From: Mageeibacillus sp. UBA5747 | Lineage (GTDB): Bacteria > Bacillota > Clostridia > Saccharofermentanales > UBA5734 | NCBI GenBank assembly: GCA_002419145.1 | Contig: DIFN01000076.1 | Coordinates: 212,220-231,206, forward strand | Direction of reading: 5' to 3' | Length of the DNA: 18,987 nt | In this document: positions 13,989-18,987 of the stretch, in pieces | Layout: the number at the start of each line of letters is the position of its first letter | How positions within the stretch are numbered: the stretch's first letter is position 1 | The notes under the pieces: model-generated | What the model was told of the DNA's origin: nothing | The model's database searches: none | The model's input: only the letters and a program-made list of their open reading frames with translations | Program-made: the position numbers and the translations under genes

Positions 13989-14945
13989 TCAGTTTCCTCC
14001 AAATTCAAGGATCAGGTAGTGGCAGTCAGGCTGCCGGAGTGCCTGCCAGGCAGGGCCGGATTCGGCAGAAAGCCAGTCTGAGAGCTGCTGTTCGGCCTCA
14101 CTTGCAGATGCGATGACAAGGCTTACTTCGGGTGTCAGGTCTGAAAGGGAATCTGAGATCACCTCGGCTGGATCCTCGTCCGCTGAATCGGGCCAGGCTG
14201 CAATCAGGCGATTGGGCTCGACCCAGATGGCAGAGCGGGCATCAGGCAGGATCTCTCCGGCTAGGACCGGTAAATCCGGAGCAGACTGGCGAGTGACCGG
14301 CAGGATAAAATCTTCCGCAAGAGTAAACCAGGTCTGCACGGCAGCTGCAAAGAGCCTGGCCTCGGCAATCTGGCCGGATCCCGGATCCGTTTCCGGCAAG
14401 CCTTTGGCGCTTTCAGTCTGCCGGGCGGCGCTGGCATCGGGGGCCAGGGTAGCTTCCAGCGCGGTCTCGCCCGAGGCCGCGGTCTCGCCCGAGGCTTGGT
14501 CGACCTGTGCTGCTGTCAATGTCTCCTGCAGCGTTGCGGTGGAGCGGGCTGGCTGATTGTCCAGCGAATAAACAGACCACAGTCCGGCCAAAAGGGCGAG
14601 GGACGCTGCAGCCAGACCAAGGCGGCGCAGCTGGGCTGGTTTGGCCCCCCAGGCAGTCTGGGGCTGAGCAGATGGGGCAGGGGCTTTGCTTATTTCCTGG
14701 CGGAGGGACGCAAGCAGGCGAGTCGAAAATTCAGGTGTCGGCGCTGATGCCGGGATTTGTTTGCGGGCCAGCGTACGGTAGGGCAGCCAGCGGCGCAAGT
14801 GCTCCAGTTCTTTTCGGCAGGGTGCACAGCTGGCCAGAATGGCTTCCAGCTCATCTCTTTCCTGACCCTGGACTTGGTTTTCCAGGTAACGGATCATTTG
14901 CTCTTCGCTCAGGCTTGGTTTCATGGGGCGTTTAAAATGGAACAT
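13989..14945 (-). CDS. Membrane-anchored anti-sigma factor, zinc-finger-like (ZAS-type)
   Basis: This 318-residue protein should hold the adjacent ECF sigma factor at the membrane. The N-terminal 60 residues resemble an anti-sigma domain, with LSEEQMIRYLENQV (12-25) and then SCAPCRKELEHL (39-50) carrying Cys40 and Cys43. The usual His four residues before the first Cys is replaced by Ile36, so zinc binding is doubtful. One membrane helix lies near 109-128. The 129-192 region is low in complexity (Ala, Ser, Glu, Thr) and includes a doubled ASGETA. An outer domain of unknown fold (about 193-318) follows. The ATG has the strong site AAGGGAGGTG (14960-14951), located in the end of the sigma gene, and there are 2 bases between the genes. 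This tight pairing is the main evidence for the role. What signal it senses is unknown. Confidence 0.8.
   Translation of the reverse strand: MFHFKRPMKPSLSEEQMIRYLENQVQGQERDELEAILASCAPCRKELEHLRRWLPYRTLARKQIPASAPTPEFSTRLLASLRQEISKAPAPSAQPQTAWGAKPAQLRRLGLAAASLALLAGLWSVYSLDNQPARSTATLQETLTAAQVDQASGETAASGETALEATLAPDASAARQTESAKGLPETDPGSGQIAEARLFAAAVQTWFTLAEDFILPVTRQSAPDLPVLAGEILPDARSAIWVEPNRLIAAWPDSADEDPAEVISDSLSDLTPEVSLVIASASEAEQQLSDWLSAESGPAWQALRQPDCHYLILEFGGN
14461..14496. repeat. Tandem 18-base repeat in the anti-sigma gene
   Basis: Two head-to-tail copies of an 18-base unit (14461-14478 and 14479-14496) differ at one position only. They encode a doubled ASGETA in the low-complexity linker after the membrane helix. 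As an in-frame multiple of three, it could expand or contract without breaking the gene. Confidence 0.85.
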
Positions 14946-14947
14946 TC

Positions 14948-15580
14948 TTACACCTCCCTTCCGCGTTTTGGACGGTAAAGTGCTTGCAGATGTTCCGGTT
15001 GGCCGAATGAGGGCCCGGCGTTGTCTTCGAGGCTGGACATGATCTGGTTTCTGGCCCGAAACAGGCGGGACTTGACCGTGCCCTCGGAAAGGCCCAGCCG
15101 GCTGGCAATTTCTTCGTAGGACAGGCCATGCAAGTCTCGCAGGATCAGGACCTCGCGCATGGCTGGTTTGAGCTGGCCGATCTGGTAGATAAGGGTACGG
15201 CCGAGCTCATGGTTGATTGCCTGGTCATCGGGCAGCGGACTTTTGTCTGGCACCTGGATGAAAAGATCGCCCTCTTCGCTTTCCTGGTCGATCGAGGTGG
15301 TCAGATGACGCTTTTTGGTGCGCTGCAGGTCATGGCAGACATTGACGGCGATCCGGTAGATCCAAGTATAGAAAGAAGACCGCCCCTGGTAGAGGGGCAG
15401 AGAGCGATAGGCCTTGAGAAAGGTCTCCTGGGTGCAGTCCTCGGCATCGGGGCGGTTGCCAAGAAGGCCGAGGCAGACGTTGAAAATACGTGCCATATGG
15501 CTTTGCACCAGCTGGCCAAACGCCTCCCCGTCACCTTTCATCGCTTGTTCGATCCATTCCTTTTCATTGTTGGCAAACAT
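14948..15580 (-). CDS. ECF-type (sigma-70 family) RNA polymerase sigma factor
   Basis: This 210-residue protein has only regions 2 and 4 of sigma-70, the pattern of extracytoplasmic-function sigma factors. Region 2 (about 20-88) includes DAEDCTQETFLKAYRSL (45-61) and SSFYTWIYRIAVNVCHD (68-84). Region 4 (about 133-185) carries the DNA-binding helix-turn-helix, LSYEEIASRLGLSEGTVKSR (153-172). It is closest in appearance to the SigW/RpoE-like ECF group, but the exact group cannot be assigned by eye. The start is fixed by the family N-terminus (EKEWIEQAMKGDGEAFGQLV) and by an in-frame stop 12 bases upstream. No Shine-Dalgarno sequence precedes it; instead a TATAAT ends 6 bases before the ATG. The anti-sigma gene follows after 2 bases, then polA. 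Confidence 0.92.
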   Translation of the reverse strand: MFANNEKEWIEQAMKGDGEAFGQLVQSHMARIFNVCLGLLGNRPDAEDCTQETFLKAYRSLPLYQGRSSFYTWIYRIAVNVCHDLQRTKKRHLTTSIDQESEEGDLFIQVPDKSPLPDDQAINHELGRTLIYQIGQLKPAMREVLILRDLHGLSYEEIASRLGLSEGTVKSRLFRARNQIMSSLEDNAGPSFGQPEHLQALYRPKRGREV

Positions 15581-15586
15581 ACCGCC

Positions 15587-15595
15587 ATTATATCA
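15587..15595 (-). promoter_or_regulatory. Extended -10 promoter directly before the sigma gene
   Basis: On the minus strand TGATATAAT (15595-15587) is a perfect extended -10 element. No recognisable -35 lies at 16-18 bases. The expected transcription start, about 7 bases downstream, coincides with the A of the sigma gene ATG (15580). This would give a leaderless or almost leaderless mRNA and fits the missing ribosome site. Confidence 0.55.
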
Positions 15596-15633
15596 TTTCA
15601 TCCTCTCCTGAGGCATCTCTTTCCAGCTCCGGG

Positions 15634-15642
15634 TGGTATAAT
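15634..15642 (+). promoter_or_regulatory. Extended -10 promoter for the MFS transporter gene
   Basis: TGGTATAAT (15634-15642) is a perfect extended -10 on the + strand, with no clear -35. The expected start near 15649 leaves about 14 bases of leader holding the GGGAGGT ribosome site (15652-15658). It is divergent from, and about 40 bases away from, the extended -10 of the sigma gene. Confidence 0.6.
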
Positions 15643-15662
15643 AGGCCTGCCGGGAGGTCTTT

Positions 15663-17162
15663 ATGCTTAAACGATTTTCTGTTTCCCGTGAAGAAATCAT
15701 GCCCAAGTATGGCATGCCTCTGGATACTGCCACCCAGAAAGACTTGGAAGCAGCCATTTATTCAATCGTTTTTGGCATGGCTTATTTCGTCATTACCGGC
15801 TATCCGGGCGCTTCCCCGCTCTTCACCTCTTTTCTCAAGGACTATTTAGGTGTCAGCGACAGTGCCTACGGCCTGATCCTGACCTTGCCCTTCATCACCG
15901 TTCTGATCCAGGTCCCCTTCACGATTTATGTCGCCCGTCATGGCCGGATCAAAGAGTCTTTCCTGCTCGCCGGAGTTTTGGCCAAGATCACATTCCTGAC
16001 CTTGGCGTTCCTGCCGATTCTCGGCAACCGTCTCTCCAGCCAGGCTTCCTTCCTGGTAGTGGTGGTCACGATCATCTTGTCTTCTACCTTCAACTGGATT
16101 GCTGATTCAGCGATCAATACCTGGTTTGGCTCGCTGATCCCGACCGAGATCAAAGGTCGCTATTTCTCCACGCGCCAGATGATTTTCACCATCGCCATGC
16201 TGTTCTATGCCCTGACCATGTCGCAACTGCTCCAGATCCTTCGTGACTGGCCCTGGAAATACACCTTGTTTTTTGGTCTGGCTGTCTTGTTTGGTCTCAT
16301 CGATGTTTTGTTTTATACCAAGGTTCGCCCCCCTGAAAAGGCATACCTGCCCTGGTTTCACACCAGTCCGGAGCAAAAAAGCCAGACCTTCACCATGCAC
16401 CAATTTCTGATGCCCCTGCGTGACACCCGCTACCGGTCCTACCTGCTGTTTACCATCAGCTGGAATTTTTCAATGCAGATCGCCGGACCCTACTTTAATG
16501 TCTACATGTTCAACGATCTGAAATTCACCCTCGGCCAGATGACCTTGCTCAGCCAGATCATCCCAGCCATTGCCACGATCCTGTTTTTGCGCCGGATCGG
16601 ACAGGCCTTCGACCAGTATGGATTCAAGCCAATTCTGATCCTGTCTTGTGGTGTTTCTCTGGTCTTGCCCATCTCCTGGATGTTTGCCACCATTGATTCC
16701 AACTGGTTTGTCTACCTGTCCAATGTCCTGTCCGGCATCTTCAACATCGGGATTGACTTGGCGATCATGAGCCTGGCCATTTTCCTGGCGCCGCATGCCG
16801 AGCGCAGTGCCTATCTGGCCATGAAAAGCATCTCCATGGCTCTGTTAGGCTTTGTTCCTGCGATCCTGATCGGCGGGTTCTTGTCTGATTTTCTGCGCCC
16901 GATTCTGCTGGAAGCAAGACTGCCCTTTTTTCGCGGCCAAGTCTTAAACCCGTTTCATGTCCTGTTGATGCTTTCCTTTTCCCTGAGGCTTTTAACCCTC
17001 CTGGTCTTTGTCCGCCGGTTGCACGAGCCGACCGCCATGTCTTTCTCGGCCTTTGTAGCCGATGCCAGTGCTTCCCATCAGGCCACGTTACGCCGACGTC
17101 GGGTCAAGTTGCGAGAAAAAAGGCGCCGTCTCAGACAGCACCTCAATCCCAGGAGAAAATGA
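15663..17162 (+). CDS. MFS-type transporter of unknown substrate
   Basis: The 499-residue protein has about twelve membrane segments, near residues 30-46, 68-88, 99-118, 127-150, 172-192, 199-218, 257-280, 290-310, 322-342, 347-376, 385-410 and 430-450. A cytoplasmic gap sits between segments 6 and 7 (219-256), as expected for the major facilitator superfamily. The loop VARHGRIKES (90-99) occupies the motif-A position after helix 2. IPTEIKGRYFSTRQ (159-172) matches a conserved segment of the uncharacterised Firmicutes MFS group. The C-terminal tail (451-499) ends in a strongly basic stretch (477-499), mostly Arg and Lys, which is unusual for the family. The start is supported by GGGAGGT 4 bases upstream. 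The gene stands alone between a divergent promoter region and a terminator. Its substrate cannot be told from sequence. Confidence 0.85.
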   Translation: MLKRFSVSREEIMPKYGMPLDTATQKDLEAAIYSIVFGMAYFVITGYPGASPLFTSFLKDYLGVSDSAYGLILTLPFITVLIQVPFTIYVARHGRIKESFLLAGVLAKITFLTLAFLPILGNRLSSQASFLVVVVTIILSSTFNWIADSAINTWFGSLIPTEIKGRYFSTRQMIFTIAMLFYALTMSQLLQILRDWPWKYTLFFGLAVLFGLIDVLFYTKVRPPEKAYLPWFHTSPEQKSQTFTMHQFLMPLRDTRYRSYLLFTISWNFSMQIAGPYFNVYMFNDLKFTLGQMTLLSQIIPAIATILFLRRIGQAFDQYGFKPILILSCGVSLVLPISWMFATIDSNWFVYLSNVLSGIFNIGIDLAIMSLAIFLAPHAERSAYLAMKSISMALLGFVPAILIGGFLSDFLRPILLEARLPFFRGQVLNPFHVLLMLSFSLRLLTLLVFVRRLHEPTAMSFSAFVADASASHQATLRRRRVKLREKRRRLRQHLNPRRK

Positions 17163-17171
17163 TTCCTCAAG

Positions 17172-17206
17172 AACGGTCTATCTGCCGCCTGGTCTGATGG
17201 ACCGTT
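17172..17206. terminator. Bidirectional terminator between MFS and ridA
   Basis: Bases 17172-17182 pair with 17196-17206 (11 bp, one G-T) around a 13-base loop, followed on the + strand by TGTTTAT. It lies between the MFS stop (17162) and the ridA stop (17222), so it can serve both. The T tract is short. Confidence 0.65.
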
Positions 17207-17221
17207 TGTTTATCAGCAAAG

Positions 17222-17596
17222 TCAGACCTCGGCCACCAGTTCGATTTCGATCCGGGCGGATCTGGGCAACCCTGCCACTTGGACGGTGGACCGGGCGGGC
17301 TTGTGGTCACCGAAAAAATCACCATACAGACCATTGACGACAGCAAAATCAGCCAGATCAGCCAGGAAGAGGGTCGTCTTGACAACTTTTTCAGGACTGG
17401 AACCAGCCTGCTCGAGAATGGCGGCCAAATTGGCGAGCACCTGATCGGTCTGGTGTTTGATATCCTCCCCTGCCATTTCATTGCTGGCCGGGTCGAGGCC
17501 GATCTGACCGGAGACAAACAACAGGCCATTGCTGATCACTGCCTGAGCATACGGCCCAATAGGCTGGGGAGCATGAAGGGTGTTGACTGTTTTCAT
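17222..17596 (-). CDS. ridA: RidA/YjgF family 2-iminopropanoate deaminase
   Basis: RidA hydrolyses reactive enamine/imine intermediates released by PLP enzymes such as threonine dehydratase. The 124 residues contain the family pattern: IGPYAQAV (13-20), LLFVSGQIGLDP (25-36), and PARSTVQV (100-107) with the substrate-binding Arg102. IEIELVA (116-122) carries Glu118, matching Glu120 of the E. coli protein. The preferred start at 17596 has GGAGGA (17611-17606) 9 bases upstream and overlaps the previous stop as TGATG. An ATG at 17602 would add two residues but leaves only 3 bases to the ribosome site. The N-terminus MKTVNTLHAPQPIGPY lines up with Bacillus YabJ. Coupled translation with the upstream dehydratase-activase gene suggests a metabolic link, but the substrate is not visible. 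Confidence 0.93.
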   Translation of the reverse strand: MKTVNTLHAPQPIGPYAQAVISNGLLFVSGQIGLDPASNEMAGEDIKHQTDQVLANLAAILEQAGSSPEKVVKTTLFLADLADFAVVNGLYGDFFGDHKPARSTVQVAGLPRSARIEIELVAEV

Positions 17597-18987
17597 CAGC
17601 ATTTGTCCTCCGCGAGTTGATTGGGTTTGAGTTTCCTGCTGGATGGATCGGTGATGTGGACTTCCACCGGCAGGCGGTGCTGGTGGAAAGCCGTCGAGAT
17701 CATCAGCTTGATCCGGTTCAGCTGGTTGACCTCGCTGGCTCCGGGATCATAGTCGATCGCAACAATATTGGCATCCTTGAACTGGCGCCGCAGTTCCTTG
17801 ATCATACCTTTGCCGGTCACATGGTTGGGCAGGCAGGCAAAGGGCTGAGCGCAGATGACATTAGGTGCCCCACCTTCAATCAGCTCAATCATCTCAGCGG
17901 TCAAAAACCAGCCTTCACCGGAGCTGTTGCCCAATGACAAGACCGGTTTCGCCTTTTCGCCCAGATCATGGATGGAGACAGGCGGCGTGAACTTGCCGTT
18001 GGTTTTCTGGAGCGCCTTGACCATCGGGCGGCGGTAAAGCTCGAGCACGCGGACTAAAGTGTCTCCCATCAGGGCCGATTTGGCGCTCGTTCCGAGCTGC
18101 TCGTGATTCCAGCGCGCGTTGGAGAATGAATAGAAGAAAAAGTCTAAAAGGCCTGGCAGGACAGCTTCACAGCCCTCGGACTCGACCACGCCGATGACAT
18201 TGTTGTTGGCGTCGGGATGAAACTTGACCAGGATTTCCCCGACAATGCCAACCCGCGGTTTGTCGCGTTCCGGCCGGATCGGCAAAGCATTGAACTGCTC
18301 TACAATCATCTCAATCAGGCCCTTGTAGGATATTTTCCTGCCCAGCAGAGGCGGGTAACCATCATTGAGGAACCATTCGCGCGTCACCTGATCCCAGTAT
18401 TGATACAGAGCATTGGCACTGTGGCTTTTCACCTCATAAGGGCGAACCCGCAAGAGGACCGTCTGCAACAGATCACCCAGCACCAGAGCCTGGGCAGCCT
18501 GGTTGAGCAGCTTAGGCGAGAAGGTAAAGCCGGGGTTCTTCTCAATCCCACCGGCACTCAGGGCAACGACGGGGACTTGGGGGAATCCTGCCTCGCGCAG
18601 GGCTTTTCGAAGGAAGGCGACATAGTTCGTCGCCCGGCAGCCACCGCCGGTCTGGGTGATCACGACCGAGCAATTGTCCGGGTCATATTCGCCACTCAGC
18701 AGGGCATTGACCAATTGGCCGACGACCAGGATAGACGGATAGCAGGCGTCGTTGTTGACAAACTTCAGTCCGGTCTCGATATCCTCGTTGGAGGCATTTT
18801 CAAGGATGCGGGTGCGGTAGCCATTGCGGTTGAAAACGGCTTCGATCATGCGGAAATGGATCGGTGACAGTTGAGGAGCCAGGATGGTATGGTTTTTCTT
18901 CATCTCCCGGGTGAAGGGAATGCGCTCGATCACGTGGGATGCCAGGCTTGGCTTGCGCGGTCCGTTCTTCTCCCGTTCATCCATCGC
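17596..18987 (-). CDS. Acyl-CoA dehydratase activase-related protein, C-terminal part (5' end outside window)
   Basis: The visible 463 residues match the C-terminal part of the very large (roughly 1400-residue) Clostridia proteins that join BadF/HgdC-type activase domains to DUF2229 and a HgdB-like domain. Recognisable segments are NDACYPSILVVGQ, QTGGGCRATNY, RPYEVKSHSANA, RVGIVGEILVKF, SSGEGWFLTAEMIELIE, CAQPFACLPNHVTGKG and DYDPGASEVNQLNRIKL. The conserved cysteines in CYP, GGGC and ACLPNH could ligate an iron-sulfur cluster; that is inference. Related activases use ATP to drive an electron into 2-hydroxyacyl-CoA dehydratases, but the reaction of this fusion family is unproven. The frame stays open through base 18987 (an Ala codon precedes the Met at 18984), so that Met is almost surely internal. 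The gene is coupled to ridA downstream. Confidence 0.88.
   Translation of the reverse strand, partial: AMDEREKNGPRKPSLASHVIERIPFTREMKKNHTILAPQLSPIHFRMIEAVFNRNGYRTRILENASNEDIETGLKFVNNDACYPSILVVGQLVNALLSGEYDPDNCSVVITQTGGGCRATNYVAFLRKALREAGFPQVPVVALSAGGIEKNPGFTFSPKLLNQAAQALVLGDLLQTVLLRVRPYEVKSHSANALYQYWDQVTREWFLNDGYPPLLGRKISYKGLIEMIVEQFNALPIRPERDKPRVGIVGEILVKFHPDANNNVIGVVESEGCEAVLPGLLDFFFYSFSNARWNHEQLGTSAKSALMGDTLVRVLELYRRPMVKALQKTNGKFTPPVSIHDLGEKAKPVLSLGNSSGEGWFLTAEMIELIEGGAPNVICAQPFACLPNHVTGKGMIKELRRQFKDANIVAIDYDPGASEVNQLNRIKLMISTAFHQHRLPVEVHITDPSSRKLKPNQLAEDKC

Noticed and set aside
18217..18867. Open frame of 216 residues on the + strand opposite the dehydratase activase gene
   Set aside because: It mirrors a strongly conserved protein and has no ribosome site or motif.

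Overview
The window looks like chromosomal DNA of a low-copy, housekeeping-rich kind from a Firmicute, most likely a Clostridia-type anaerobe with GC in the mid-50s (judged by eye, not computed). Three things point there: the comM(yifB)-dprA-topA-trmFO gene order, a folate-type TrmFO, and a very large Clostridia-style acyl-CoA dehydratase activase whose C-terminal part lies at the right edge. No mobile element, CRISPR array, tRNA or rRNA was seen. Coding density is very high, and the longest gap, between comM and ychF, is 243 bases.

Region 1 (1-1340, + strand): the 3' half of dapA followed by complete dapB, the first two committed steps of lysine/diaminopimelate synthesis. They end in a long hairpin terminator shared with the converging minus-strand genes.

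Region 2 (1345-8714, - strand): comM -> dprA -> topA -> trmFO -> a YesL/DUF624 membrane protein. The first four genes are nearly fused (TAATG and ATGA overlaps), except that topA has a near-consensus promoter of its own inside the dprA 3' end. The products handle transforming DNA, relax supercoils and modify tRNA.

Region 3 (8715-10049): a 243-base divergent control region, then ychF on the + strand with a clear sigma-A-type promoter. ychF converges on region 4 and its 3' end overlaps the last gene there.

Region 4 (10039-15580, - strand): ECF sigma factor -> membrane anti-sigma factor -> polA -> coaE -> small four-helix membrane protein. Gaps are 2 bases or short overlaps, apart from about 73 bases before coaE. 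This places DNA polymerase I and dephospho-CoA kinase directly behind a sigma/anti-sigma switch. The sigma gene appears to start at or next to its own transcription start. It faces a divergent MFS transporter gene, and both promoters are extended -10 elements.

Region 5 (15663-18987): an MFS transporter (+), a bidirectional terminator, then RidA and the C-terminal part of an acyl-CoA dehydratase activase-like protein (-), coupled by TGATG.

No clearly new defence or mobile system was found. The points most worth checking are the sigma/anti-sigma-polA operon, the possibly leaderless sigma mRNA, the anti-sigma factor without the usual zinc-binding His, and the internal topA promoter.
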